Shown: one piece after another, positions 37,323 to 48,659 of the stretch
How positions within the stretch are numbered: position 1 is the first letter of the stretch
Layout: the number at the start of each line of letters is the position of its first letter
Source: Lutraria lutraria
Lineage: Eukaryota; Mollusca; Bivalvia; Venerida; Mactridae
Length of the DNA stretch: 64,000 nucleotides
NCBI GenBank assembly: GCA_964023205.1
Contig: OZ026851.1
Location: 16,685,528-16,749,527, forward strand
Direction of reading: 5' to 3'
The notes under the pieces: model-generated
Databases searched by the model: none
What the model was told of the DNA's origin: nothing
Seen by the model: the letters and a program-made list of their open reading frames with translations, nothing else
Translations under genes and position numbers: made by a program

Positions 37323-37950
37323 TACCTATCAGCTATTGGTGGTTTTTCGTATGCAAATTAGTTTTCCTGCTACTAGTAGCAGCTAGCTGCTATCCTTTCC
37401 TGCTACCTAGCCGCTACCTTTTCCTGCTACTAATTTAAGTAGCCGCTAGCTAGCAGCTACTGGTGGTTTTTAATATGCAAATTAGTTTTCTTGCTACTAG
37501 TAGCAGCTAGCTGCTATCCTTTCCTGCTTCTAAATTTAGTAGCCGCTACCTAGCAGCTACTGGTGGTTTTTCGTATGCAAATTAGTTTTCTTGCTACTAG
37601 TAGCAGCTAGCTGCTATCCTTTCCTGCTTCTAAATTTAGTAGCCGCTACCTAGCAGCTACTGGTGGTTTTTAATATGCAAATTAGTTTTCTTGCTACTAG
37701 TAGCAGCTAGCTGCTATCCTTTCCTGCTTCTAAATTTAGTAGCCGCTACCTAGCAGCTACTGGTGGTTTTTAATATGCAAATTAGTTTTCCTGCTACTAG
37801 TAGCAGCTAGCTGCTATCCTTTCCCGATGTTTAGTTAAGTAGTCGCTAGCTAGCAGCTATTGGTAGTTTTTCGTATGCAAATAGTTTCCTGCTACTAGTA
37901 GCACCTAGCTGCTATCCTGTCTTGCCATCTAGTCACTACCTTGTACAAAA
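37323..37950. repeat. 100-bp minisatellite, about 5-6 units
   Basis: The anchor 'ggtggtttttaatatgcaaa' or its 'cgtatgcaaa' variant starts at 37,462, 37,562, 37,662 and 37,762, exactly 100 bp apart, with flanking units at 37,338 (longer) and 37,861. Each unit also holds 'gctactagtagcagctagct' and 'agccgctacctagcagctac', which are rich in agct-centred palindromes. The left part of the same repeat lies at 33,940-33,995. Confidence 0.93.
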
Positions 37951-38628
37951 CAATACATGTACATATTTTGACATTAGCTGCCAAAAAATCACATACTCAG
38001 TATTTTGTATTTTCCGACCCAACAATGTTGTTCTTAACGAAAATTTTAGTGTCATCAAGTCAATATTTAACTTTTAACACCCTTTTAAGAATGTGAGTAG
38101 TAGCATGATCCATTTAAATTAATGATCTTGACATTGCTGCATGATCAATTAATTCATTGTAATAAATAAACATATGTAGACAAAATAAAAAGATTCGATG
38201 ATTCATAAAATTGTATTTAAATCATGCACATTACAGATTATAAAAATGATCATTCAACTGAAAAATTATACATCAGTAAGAGTAAAAAAATAATTTCGTA
38301 AGTATTTTGTTGCATTGGAATATTTTACCCATAATAATATGTGGTTTGATTAATCCACATTTGAGTTTTAATCTGAGCAAGAGATAGTTTGATTTGAGAT
38401 ATTTTAACTATCTGTACAGTTCTGTAATTTTAACCTAGTAAAACTTAAGATGGAATATATAATGAACCTAAGCTAATTAAGGGCATATCCGTAAGTGTAT
38501 GCCCGAAAAATGACAGTATTAATCAGACCGTAAAACTCTGCAGTGGATAGATTTTGGAAACAATCATCATGTATACATAATAAAATTATGTACGTTACAT
38601 GATAAAAAACGAAATGCCATAATATCTT
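37951..38628. other. AT-rich stretch without genes
   Basis: No coding, RNA or repeat signal recognised; a 65-codon minus frame at 38,473-38,670 is featureless. Confidence 0.4.
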
Positions 38629-39737
38629 AAACAAGAGGGCCAAGATGGCCCTATATCGCTCACATGACAATCCTGTTCACTCATTAAAACTTTGGTTTGA
38701 ACCGGTGACCTAGTTTTTGACCCCAGATGACCCATGTTAGAACTTTTCCTACATATGAATAAGACAAACATTATTACATGGTTTGGTGAAGATACAATTA
38801 AAATTTGACATCTACAGTATTAATAAGGTTTTCCTAAGATTTTACCTCGTGACCTAGTTTTTTACCCTAGATGAACCATATTTGAACTTATTTTTAATAT
38901 CATTGAGACAAACAATCAGACAAGGTTTGGCCAAGATCCAATTAAAACCATGCAATTTAAAGCTTTTACAAGATTTTTACCTATGATTTGACCTGGTGAC
39001 CCAGTTTTTTACCCCGGCTGACCCATATTTAGTCTTGACCCACATATCACTGAGGCAAAAATTTTGACAAGGTTTGGTGAAAATCCAATAAAAACTGTGA
39101 CATCTACAGTATTAACAAAGTGTTCCTAAGATTTGACCTGGTGACCTAGTTATTGACCCCAGATGACCCTTATTTGTAGTTAAAGGTTATATTATTAAAA
39201 GAAACAATTTGACAAAGTTTGGTGAAAATCCAGTTATAACTGTGAAATCTATAGTGTTAACATTGTTTTTCATAAGATTTGACCTAGCGACCTAGTTTTT
39301 GACCCACGATGACCCATGTTCAAACCCGTCCAAGATATTATGAAGACAAACATTCTGACAAGGTTTCATGATGATCCAATTAAAACAGTGACTTCTAGAG
39401 TGTTCACAAGGTTTTCCAGCAAATTGCCCTAGTGACCTAGTTTTACTACAGAAATGACCCATTATCAAACTTGACCTACATTTTATTGAAATAAACATTC
39501 TGACAAACTTTCATGAAGATCCAATCAAAACAGTGATTTCTAGAGTGTTTACAAGGTTTTCCCTTATTTGGCCCTGGTGACCTAGTTTTTGACCCCAAAT
39601 GGCCGAATATCGAACTCGTCCGAGATTTTGTCAATATGAATTTTTGCCCCTAGTGTGTTCACAACATAAAGTTTGACGCCACCGGACGGAGACTTATCCG
39701 AAAAGCTCACCCTGTCACTTTGTGACATATGAGCTAA
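38629..39737. mobile_element. Tandem-cored element, about 145-bp core, 7 units (copy B2)
   Basis: It starts with 'aaacaagagggccaagatgg' and its hairpin (gggcc...ggccc), and ends with 'aaagctcaccctgtcac' and 'gtgacatatgagctaaa'. Between them the anchor 'gtgacctagtttttgacc' recurs at about 38,705, 38,849, 38,996, 39,141, 39,287, 39,432 and 39,577. It is the full-length counterpart of B1. It resembles bivalve elements with tandem cores (pearl-type) and Helitron-like non-autonomous elements; that link is from memory and unproven. Confidence 0.82.
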
Positions 39738-40589
39738 AAACTAAGACATAAATAGAAATTATTTTTTACAATTTTCTTACAATGGCAACAACTCTAGCAA
39801 TTTTAAGAAATTTGTCGTCAAATCAATTAAAATGTCTAAAGTACCGTAATGAGTTAACTATATATGATAGAAATAATGATAATTGAGATACTCTTTTTAT
39901 AAAATTACAACATTTTTTGTGTATGTCAGAAAAAGATATCATTCCGTTAGGTCTTTTGAGGCGGACAGTTCATCCAACTATCTTTCCTGGGAAGAACCAC
40001 TACTAGACTCCAATCCCATCAGCCTTAAGGTATTGGATGTATACAAATGTGATATGAAGTGTTGAGGATTGCATTTTGAATATTGTCATTCTTTTGTTTA
40101 TCCATTAGTACACTCACAGGAGAATTTTTAAAAACTTTCACCATCAGTTAAGTGAGTTAAAAATTACGACCATATTTGTTCCTCTACCCTAACATAAAAT
40201 AATACATTGTACCTTAAAATCTAATGAAGACAACTATAAAAGATAATACAATGCAAGAATGTGAATAAGACTAAGCGAAACCAAATGATTTAGTCAATCC
40301 AAAGTTTAAGTATGATGTTTGGAACTACTACATAAAAGCAAAAATGTAACCTCGCCATTCTAAGATTTAGTGAAGATTTTTGCCTGTTACCAAAAAAGTA
40401 ACAAATTGATAAGTATCACTTCAAGGTAAATTCTAAAGCGGGCAACACGATTTTCGTTGATTAACTATGTATAAATTCCTATAATCTGAAAAAAATATTT
40501 TGGAATAAATATTTTCCTTCATATTACTATGTTCATTCATGTTTAAAGTACAAAATGTTACCTAAAACCTAAAAAAAAGAAAACAATAT
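39738..40589. other. Gene-free stretch
   Basis: Nothing beyond AT-rich unique-looking sequence. Confidence 0.4.
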
Positions 40590-40680
40590 GGTCCCAGTGG
40601 GTTTTGAACCCATGACCCTCAAAGAATTTGTCAATCATGAACATGAGTACTCTTTAGAAAGAAGGTAATGCATTATACAT
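40590..40680 (-). mobile_element. Possible tRNA-derived fragment
   Basis: On the minus strand 'gggtcatgggttcaaaaccc' followed by 'actgggacc' looks like a tRNA T-arm and 3' acceptor. The upstream half is poor. It could be a SINE head relic. Confidence 0.3.
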
Positions 40681-40901
40681 CTAATACTTAAACAAGAAAA
40701 TTAATTCATCTTCAATCACTCAGAAACACAGCATTAATGAATGCATCCCAAGACAAAGAAGGAAAGATACAGTACTTGAAGAATTGAATACCAATAACAT
40801 TACTGATTAAAGCTCTACAATATATAAACATGAATAAGGTTTAAAGCAAACAGACTTAAACAAGTAAAATATGCTTATCCAGCTTCATTATTTTGCACAT
40901 A

Positions 40902-40990
40902 CAGTCGAAACGCATATCGAACTCGCTCATATCGAAATCCTGCTAATATCAAAGTAAAGATAAAGTACCGATTTATATCCTTGTTACTTA
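40902..40990. mobile_element. Solo end of the 'cagtcgaaac' (pogo-like) MITE family
   Basis: 'acagtcgaaacgcatatcga' and following 'catatcgaaatcctg' match the left end of the element at 43,788. No partner end was found. Confidence 0.4.
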
Positions 40991-41020
40991 AAATTATCAA
41001 ATAGGACAAGATGTGTTTTC

Positions 41021-41393
41021 AAAAAAACAAACAATGCCCCCTTTCGGTGCCCCTCAACTTGAAAATGCACAGGTCCTGTAGAGATTGTCATGATGAACCA
41101 AGATATGAAGTTTGATGATTGTAGGCAGTAGCCTTTTGATTAAATAGGCCAGGTTAAATTTTGGTACAGACAAACAAAGGGCCATAAATCTGCTAAAAAT
41201 GATCGAATCACAAAACCCTGACAATAAATGATGGGGAACTTGGTGACAATAGTTCTATCAAAGTTTGGTCAAAATGATGAATGTAGGTGCAAGCGTTTTG
41301 ATTTTATAGACAAGGTTACAGTTTGGTACTGGGAGACAAACAGAGAGACCAAAAACAATATGCCCCTGATATAACGATACGGGGGCATAAAAA
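41021..41393. mobile_element. Repeat element with 'gcccc'/'ggggc' ends
   Basis: It opens with 'aaacaatgccccctttcgg' and closes with 'gatacgggggcataaaa'. The inside repeats a block ending in 'caaaatgatgaatgtagg' and 'ttttgatt..atagacaaggtta' about twice. It is non-coding. The closing sequence is shared with the element ending at 42,273. Confidence 0.5.
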
Positions 41394-41689
41394 TCTTAAC
41401 AATAAACGGTGATGCACTTGATAACAATAGTTCTGTAATATAGATGATCAGACGATTTTTTTATCATTTTTTCCTGTGTATCTCCTGTAGCTGTACAGTT
41501 TTGAGTTCAGTTCATGAGTAAATGTTGACTTTTTCATTTTCATTTCGTTGAACATGTATACTGAAAATAGAAGAAAAGTACAAACATTGTACATGTACCA
41601 TATTTGAAAAACAGTGGCAGATAATATCTGCTAAAGTATTGTGGCAGTAACACGGCTGCCATATGACATCACAATATCAATGTTTAAAG

Positions 41690-42273
41690 TCCCATTAGCT
41701 TTTTGCTATAGAAAAAATATGCAAAAACATTTTATAATTGCTGATATTATGCCAAGATAATTACTGCCAACACAGTTGATGCGCATGACATGTCGTTTTG
41801 ATATGATGAACGTTTGTGCCAGTTTATTTCAAAATCCAATCATGCATGGCAGAGTTATAAGCCGGACGCAAACATATACACATAATGCTTTTAGTGCAGA
41901 CTGTGACCTTGACCTTTGAGTAAGCGACACGTATTTGCTCCTGACACATCGTCTTGATATGATGAACATTTGTGCCAATTTATTTCAAAATCCAATCTTG
42001 CATGGCAGAGTTATAAGCTAGACATGAACATATACATATAATGCTTTAAGAGTCAACTGTGACCTTGACCTTTGAGCAAGCGACACAGTTTTGCGCATGA
42101 CACATTGTGTTGTTATGCTGAACATTTGTGCAAAATTATTTCAAAATCCAATCATGCAGGACAAAGTTATGAGCAGGACACGAAAATCCGTAACACACAC
42201 ACACACACGCACACACCAACAGACAGGGTAAACAATATATGCCATCCGCCATTTCATGGCGGGGGCATAAAAA
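41690..42273. mobile_element. Tandem-cored element, about 155-bp core, 3 units
   Basis: Blocks starting 'tgcgcatgacatgtcg' (about 41,781), 'tgctcctgacacatcg' (about 41,936) and 'tgcgcatgacacattg' (about 42,092) each lead to 'tttatttcaaaatccaatc' and 'gagttataagc', with 'tgtgaccttgacctttgag' between units. An (AC)n run at about 42,192-42,216 and 'catggcgggggcataaaaa' close it. The opening 'gtcccattagc.ttttgc' also occurs at 51,091. Confidence 0.65.
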
Positions 42274-43599
42274 TACGATATTGGTTTTGGAAACCTTTTT
42301 TTTTGCTATAATAGGGTATGAGCAGTAGGAAAATACACCTCTATTATAAACAAACAGAAACTATATTACGACCAATAAATTTTTATGCTTTTGGGACTTT
42401 AAGTACTACCAATATTTTCTATGGTGGTCAATTGTACATGAAAATTTATCGACTCTGTTATGACAAGAATTGAAGAAAAAATTTTTTTTTTGTTAATTCG
42501 TAAAGATTATAGTACATGTATAATACAGGCACCTTCTGGTGAAGTTATTGAGATATAGCAACATTTTGCTTTAACGAAACTTTACAGTTAAATTATAGTA
42601 CCAGTAAATATACAAACAATTTAAATCAGATTAATATATAAGCAACCCTTAAGCCATGGCGAAATATATGTTTTTCATCATTTTCCGATTGAAAAATATA
42701 AGCTTCACTGTTATTTGGATAGTGCATTTTTTATAGTAATACATGTATCTTACACTGAACTGTGTTGATTAACTTGTTATTTTCTAGTTTTTTGGCAGAA
42801 TATGGAGCCAAATCTTCAGGCGCAAATAGTCCGTCAATCAGTTTTTTCATTAAGAATGCAGGTCCTTTCCCCTTGCAGATACTCAGTATCTTTGTTATCC
42901 AGGAGTTAGGAACACATAACATAACATTTACCGTTCTTCAATTTTTAAGAAGCTGCTTTGAAATTATGTTATATAAATTTGCTTGCATACTGAACTTAAG
43001 TTAGTACGCTGATTAACAATTGCATAGTCTGATGATCGATGACTTTTTTTGTTAAAACACAATTAACTTATTAAGCAGCATGGTAGGTAATTAATATAAA
43101 TTAGTCCATTTTCTGAATTTTCTGAAAATACCAAGTCGTACAAGCACAAAACTTATTTGAAGTATAGTCACTTTCAATTTGACAACATGCAATTAAGCTA
43201 GACGTATATCACATCAAACTTACGTAACTGGCCAATTCAATGGCAGTACCTCTTGCAGGGGTATAATGTCTAACGGTTATTTCCATGAGCCCTTGAGCTA
43301 AACCTGGTGCATGTTCATTTGCCTCAGCTGTTGATGAAATGCATTCTATGACATGATTTCATAACATTTCATAGACAGTCACTAATTTTTTTACCACAGT
43401 ACATAGATGACTCCACCTTCAGAAGGCTTTGCCTTTGTCAGAATAGAATGCCATTTTTACTTATTCGAAAGCTTTCATTTTGGTGATGCTGGGCAAAGCT
43501 GCCTAAAAACCCACTTGCGTGACAACTAGTAAGTCTTTTTAAAAGGAATGTTTGTGGTAAACTTACCCAGAACATTTTTAGTTTTTGGTAGGTTGGGAA
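42274..43599. other. Gene-free stretch
   Basis: Overlapping short frames at 42,731-43,004 and 43,438-43,647 on both strands have no recognisable domain or splice support. Confidence 0.4.
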
Positions 43600-43755
43600 T
43601 TTGCTTTTTTCTAATACTGTGGTTTCATTTATTTTCGTTGGGCTCAATTTTCGTGTTTTTTACTAAAATGGCTATTTCTTTGGGACGAAAATTCGTGGAT
43701 TTTCAATTTCGAAAAAAATCCATATCGTTTTCTATCGTTTTCCTCAATAAAATGA
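43600..43755. mobile_element. Half-copy of the 'tactgtgg..tttcgt' MITE
   Basis: 'tactgtggtttcatttattt' then 'tcgttggg' and later 'gacgaaaattcgtggatttt' match one arm and the centre of the palindromic MITE at about 45,115. The second arm is not seen. Confidence 0.4.
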
Positions 43756-43787
43756 CCATATTAAATTAGTAAAGAAAAATACAGGTA

Positions 43788-44581
43788 CAGTCGAAACTCA
43801 TTATATCGAAATCGCACTTATATCTAAGAAAATATTAAGTCCCAATTTTTATCCTTCTTATTACATATTTAAACACGAACGCTGCGTTCAATAAACACGT
43901 ATGCCCCCGGTGGCATGCTTGTGCAGCAACAGCCAATTTGAACAGTGTCAAGGTTAAAGTCAATGTTTGATAATTATGGGTGGATTGAGAATGGTCATAA
44001 GCAACAACTATAGAAGTATCAAAGCATCCTATCAAGTGGTATTGGTGCTAGATGAAACTGTAAAATCTACTTAACCTGGTACAGAATCATTTTAAGTCCA
44101 TATTAAGTCAAGGTCAAGGTCAAAGTGGGATTTCTTGTTACGGGTGTATTGAAAATGATCATACAAAATAACTGTAGAAGTATGAAAGTGTTCTAGCAAA
44201 CAGGATTGATGCTAGACAAAGCGGTAAAATCTACTTAACCGGGTACAGAATCATTCTAAGTCCAGATTAAGTCAAGGTCACAGTGGGATTTCTTGACATG
44301 GGCGGATTGAGAATGATCATACGCAACAACTGTATGTAAGTATCAAAGCGTTCTAGATAGCAAGTGGTATTGGTGCTAGACGAAACGGTAAAATCTACTT
44401 AACCTCGTACGGACGGATGGACGGATGGACGTACTCACTGAAGTGACGTTGTGGGGTGCCGCCTTTGATCTTCTTTAGCTCTAAAATGTAAACACGAGTA
44501 TCGAAATTCCTATATCGAAGTTCGTTTATATCGAAGTATTTTGGCAAGTCCCACAAACTTCGATATAATGAGTTTTGACTG
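43788..44581. mobile_element. Pogo/Tc1-like MITE with 26-bp TIRs, 794 bp including an insertion
   Basis: The left end 'cagtcgaaactcattatatc' faces a right end 'gatataatgagttttgactg'. CAG ends followed by alternating 'tatcgaa' motifs are typical of pogo-type Tc1/mariner non-autonomous elements. Left flank TA is present and right flank AA may be a decayed TA. Short subterminal 'atcgaa' repeats remain on both arms. The middle is taken up by another element. Confidence 0.65.
43879..44488. mobile_element. Element nested in the pogo-like MITE, about 164-bp core
   Basis: 'taaacacga' is present at both junctions (43,870-43,878 and 44,489-44,497), suggesting an 8-9 bp target duplication. A second 'taaacacg' at 43,892 makes the exact left edge ambiguous. 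The inside holds a core beginning 'ggtaaaatctacttaacc' (or a one-base variant) at about 44,060, 44,224 and 44,387, about 164 bp apart, then 'acggatggacggatggacg'. Confidence 0.55.
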
Positions 44582-45114
44582 AAATTTACTTTCAATTGTC
44601 AAAAGTTATACTACAAGCGTCAGTTGTTAAACTTGAATTCACGGGTCGATTTTGACATTTTGCAAAATTGACGGACACGCAAACTTTCGATGGACCATTC
44701 ATGTTCACACCTTTCTGTTGACATCGAGTCCGTCATGTCAACATTATTTCAGCATGACCTTAATATTTCTGTCCCTCTAGTATGTAAGTTACGAGAAACT
44801 CCCATCACTACACTTTTCTGAACTTAACATTGTCAACAACAAGCCATAAATAAAATGTCGCTAATGGTTAAATATCAGTAAAGCTGTCTTTTCCCGGACT
44901 TCCAGATATGTAAATAAATTAAAATAATCATTAAGAATCAATTGTCATTAAACATATACTGAGACCTGAATCTTTTTTTATTGAATATGGTAGATATAAT
45001 GTTTACTCAAACAATTATACATTGTCGAAGATCGATTGTTATTTGTCAGTTCCAGTATAAACCGAAAGTTGTATTGTAAGTAGCCCAATTTCGGATAATA
45101 CAATTTTTCGGACG
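44582..45114. other. Gene-free stretch
   Basis: No feature recognised. Confidence 0.4.
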
Positions 45115-45226
45115 GTTGACTGAAATCTCGGCATTTATATTCGTGGGGATTTGATTTTGTGGATGAGCCGACCCACGAAATCCACGAAATTAAATCCCCT
45201 ACGAAAATTAATGATTCCACAGTATT
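45115..45226. mobile_element. Palindromic MITE, 'tactgtgg..tttcgt' family
   Basis: 'attcgtggggatttgatttt' is inverted as 'aattaaatcccctacgaaaa', with the centre 'tccacgaaa'. The right end reads 'aatgattccacagtat', complementary to the end at 43,610. The left outer end is lost. Confidence 0.5.
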
Positions 45227-45290
45227 TATTTTAAACATTGAAACTGATTAAAGAACATGTCAGATTGCTATTTTCTATTGAAAGAAAAAA

Positions 45291-46270
45291 AAACAAGAGG
45301 GCCATGATGGCCCTGTAAATGCTCACCAGAAAGAGATCATTTGGAGACGAATATTGTTAAAAATTCTCTACAAAGTTGGAGTAAAATCAAGCGAAACTAA
45401 ATTTTATCCCAAGTAAAATAAAATTTTACCCCAGGGCTATAATATAAATAAACTTGGAAGAGGTCTGTAGGACAATACTACTTACAATTTTTTTTAAATA
45501 TCTTAGCTGTAGGCTTTGTTGTTTCGGAGAAGATTTCTTAAATGTTCCTATATAAGTCCAAGGACTTATGTATGTATATAAGTCCTTGATAAGTCTATAT
45601 ATATAAATTACGTGACCACTGAGGCTGAAAATAAAAAAAATCTTTGTTCATAGTGCTCCGACCAACCCATCAAAATGGCCGGGCCCCCTACTTTTTTTTA
45701 GGTTTTCAAGTTAATCTTTTTTTTTGTTATCTGTTCGCACCTATTCAGTTAAAAGTACTTTGCGTTTTTAAACCATACCGGAATATCCAATACAAACTGG
45801 TTGTTCGTCATATTTTGTTCTGTCTATTTACATGTTTAATGCAGAGCAGACTACATGAAAATATTGTATATTTCAAAATTGCGAATTATTTTATCAATGC
45901 AATTTCATAAAAAAATATTCCAAAATAAAAATACCCATCTACCTACCGATCTCTGGAAATTAGGGTCGGAGCACTACGAACAAAAATTTTTTAATAGTGG
46001 CCTGGGCAGGGCCAATTTTGACCCTTGGGCAATGATTTGAACAAGCTTGGTAGAGGTCCACTAGACAACTAGAGTTTTTAATGAAATTTAATTCTTTAAA
46101 GGGGGAACACCCATGGATCATTACAGTAAAGTTTGGTTGCCATCGGCATAGCGGTGTAGGAGATGTTTTTTATAAGTAAATGTGGACAGCACTTCACGAC
46201 GAATGATGCACGACAGACGCTGGGCGATCACAAAAGCTCACCTTCAACACATTGTGCTCTGGTGAGCTAA
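45291..46270. mobile_element. Hairpin/'caagag' family element, reversed copy with a nested MITE (copy D)
   Basis: It begins 'aaacaagagggccatgatgg' with the hairpin and 'gctcacca', and ends with 'gatcacaaaagctcacc', 'cacattgtgctctggtgagc' and 'taaaa'. This is the same pair of termini as the 51-57 kb elements in opposite orientation. It has little tandem core left. A MITE at about 45,630-45,990 interrupts it. Confidence 0.78.
45630..45990. mobile_element. MITE nested in copy D, 'gctccgacc' TIRs
   Basis: Left 'ttgttcatagtgctccgacc' at about 45,641 and right 'ggtcggagcactacgaacaa' at about 45,964 are inverted with two mismatches. A/T runs follow outside. The 88-codon frame inside (45,644-45,910) starts in the TIR and is not a gene. 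Confidence 0.65.
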
Positions 46271-46304
46271 AATTACCCAATAAGGCCGCAAGAGAAAACA
46301 AAGA

Positions 46305-46395
46305 ATACAGGTCAATTCGTAACCTAACCAATTCGTAACCTCGTTTTTTTGGTCGATTCGTAACCATTTTTAAAAGTCAATTCGTTACCTTTTCA
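46305..46395. repeat. Irregular 'attcgtaacc' repeat
   Basis: 'aattcgtaacc', 'aattcgtaacctcg', 'gattcgtaacc' and 'aattcgttacc' occur at about 18-24 bp spacing, four times. A separate 'taataaacaaattcactgta' occurs twice about 100 bp apart at 46,480 and 46,580. Confidence 0.6.
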
Positions 46396-46949
46396 AATCA
46401 TTGTCTCTGTTGTTATTATGTTATAGAACAGAAAAAATGTTTTATATTTTTCATTTATTAAAATCTAATTTAGTATTAATAAACAAATTCACTGTATGAT
46501 TTATATTGTGTAATAGTGTTTTAGAATATAGATATGTACGTTATGTTTCTTTCTGTGTATGTTTATGTTATAGAAATCATTAATAAACAAATTCACTGTA
46601 TAATTTTGTTTGCGTATTTTGAGTATGTTTTTATTGATTTTTCTTAAAGGGGTGATGCACTTGGAGCAGTAACACCCCTGTGTACAGGTCTATACAAAGG
46701 AACGAATGAAATCTGACAAGACTTTTATTTTTTTTATTTTCAGCACATATATGTAAGTAATACATTTATTCATTACATTTTTTCTGAGTAGCATAAACAA
46801 ATGATTGTTATTATAGTTGCATATAAGTCAGTTAATGATGAATACATTTCTATATGTTTTTTTTTCAACTGGTTACATTGTATAAGTGAAATCAGCTAGT
46901 TGGTTGATATCCAATTATCATTCTATTCATTTTCACATTTTCATCAGAG

Positions 46950-47630
46950 TCATTTACAATACACTCGCGACAGCTTCTTTAGCAGTTTGCTTGCAGACAT
47001 GTCCCCCAAACTATACTCGCCCCACACTTCGAACACTTTTCCCTCCATAGCTCTCTTCGCCTTTCTCTGGTTTTTCTTCAATTTGTTGTTCGAAACCAAC
47101 TTAACCTGAGTGTCTACCAGCTTTGCCTCTTCATGTAATATATTCACCAGCACAAAGAAAGATGGTGAAGTCTTAGACTTGTTGTTCAGGCGATGATGCC
47201 ATCCTGAAATGAAGAATGTACACATAAATACAATGTAAAACTAAAATAATTTATAAATAACTGATTTCATATAAACAGGAAATATCAGATAAAAAAGATG
47301 ATATGATAGGGAAAGTTCGAGTTACATAGATACCTTGCTACTACATAATATATTATTTAAATGTTTATATTATGTATACCAGCTGGTGTATTAATTATTA
47401 AATATTACCTTTAGTTGGTATGGAGAATACATGTATAATAATTTTAATAACTCACCCTCACAATCATCGTGGTTCGTACAGGCATGCCATACACAGACCA
47501 ATCTTTAGGTGTCCACATGGAGCCAGATATCCACTGGTTTTCTACGTATTCATAAACTAGAGATAGGGCTTCATGACTAGAAGACTTGGATTTCTCTGCT
47601 TCAAATACAGTTGGGATATGCTCTGTTTAT
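46950..47630 (-). pseudogene. MULE-type transposase C-terminus, two exons, frameshifted
   Basis: Minus strand. The first visible exon (about 47,630-47,456) reads HIPTVFEAEK, then LVYEYVENQWISGSMWTPKD and WSVYGMPVRT. The donor is g|gtgagt. After an intron (47,455-47,204) with a good acceptor (tttcag), the second exon (47,203-46,950) reads GWHHRLNNKSKTSPSFF, ILHEEAKLVDTQ and a stop after RVYCK. The joined layout W..(W/F)sV....RTN..EGWH.R.N, followed by a helical L.EEA tail, is characteristic of the C-terminal part of MULE transposase-domain proteins. Just before the splice, between RT and the DCEG that leads into GWHH, the frame shifts; a 4-base loss in a repeated 'aacc' would explain it. Upstream catalytic exons were not found. 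It may be a dead transposon gene or a decayed domesticated copy. Confidence 0.72.
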
Positions 47631-47639
47631 CGGTGTTGA

Positions 47640-48500
47640 ACAACATAGGACTTTACGTTTTACTATACTGTTAAGTTATTATTCTCTAATTTGGAGAACA
47701 ACACACGATATTTAATGGTATTAATATGTGTTGTTCAGCAGACTTTCATTAATTATGAATAATATGAAAATAGGCTAAGCCTATGGAACGGGGAAGTCGA
47801 GTCTATTGGAAAGGAACGACAACTCTAGGTAGAGATTGTTCGAGCACCTTGCGTAAACAAAAAGTGACGTCATTCTACTTCCTGTCAAGCGTTTATGCGC
47901 ACACTTTATGCAGACGCTTTTCACAAAGTTAACCAAAAGCGTTTGTATTTTTTAACTAAAGCTTCTTTTTTTAAAAACTTCGAATATTTTGCTTTCTATT
48001 TCTTGTAAACAGATAGGAAAACATAAATATAAATGATTAATTATATTACGATGTAAAAAAATATGCCAACACGAGAACGAGAACTTAGTTGTTACAAACA
48101 AAATGGCGGCCAAAATGGCGGCCTCCATGATTTGGAAATGAGAATTTCGGCGATAGGTAATACATTTGAAGTTGTTGTAATTCACATTGAACCTTTTCTA
48201 ACGTACGCATTGTCTATAGCCGGGCAAGGCCACAGCCCGGGGCTTCCCCGTATGACTGGAGAAGTTTGTTCGGAAATTTTGTGATTTGCAGTGGAGTAAG
48301 TGGATGTATATTTGATTGTTTGTGTATGCACTCAGGTATTTTTTATTAGATATCAATAAAACTTCCTGATGCAGTGTAAGGTAAAAAGTCAATGCAATTT
48401 GGTTTTTCATTTCATTTGCCAGGTTCAGATATTGCTTAGATATTCCAGGATTACATGTAATAAAACATCCCTGGATATACTCACATTGATATATATATAA
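47640..48500. other. Gene-free stretch with a YY1-like motif pair
   Basis: No supported gene. Contains the tandem 'aaaatggcggcc' motif (separate entry) and a GC-richer patch 'gcccggggcttccccg' near 48,233. Confidence 0.4.
48099..48124 (+). promoter_or_regulatory. Tandem YY1-type sites (aaaatggcggcc twice)
   Basis: Two direct copies of 'caaaatggcggc' sit 12 bp apart. This is the known YY1/Pho core (AAnATGGCGGC), usually found just downstream of transcription starts where it overlaps the first ATG. Both copies are on the plus strand. No plus-strand gene was recognised downstream, so promoter function is only a suggestion. Confidence 0.35.
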
Positions 48501-48501
48501 A

Positions 48502-48540
48502 ATCAGAGACGTATAATAAATTGTATTATACGTCTCTGAT
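48502..48540. other. Perfect 17-bp hairpin
   Basis: 'atcagagacgtataata' and its exact complement are separated by five bases (aattg). The flanks are AT-rich. It may be the residue of a MITE. Confidence 0.75.
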
Positions 48541-48659
48541 AAAATGTTAAAAAATATATCCGAGTCAAGCAAATTAATAATGAAAAATAACTAACATTCC
48601 ATAGGTATTATTATATATAATATATATATCTGTTATTCACTAGCTATGCTTGTTTTTGT

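Noticed and set aside
45644..46040. Two overlapping plus-strand frames of 88 and 61 codons
   Set aside because: They begin in the TIR of a MITE nested in copy D and have no recognisable domain.
46950..47109. Plus-strand frame overlapping the MULE-type exon
   Set aside because: It is the antisense shadow of the minus-strand transposase tail, which has family motifs and splice sites.
48198..48572. 124-codon minus-strand open frame
   Set aside because: It crosses a perfect hairpin and shows low-complexity composition with no recognisable domain or splice context.
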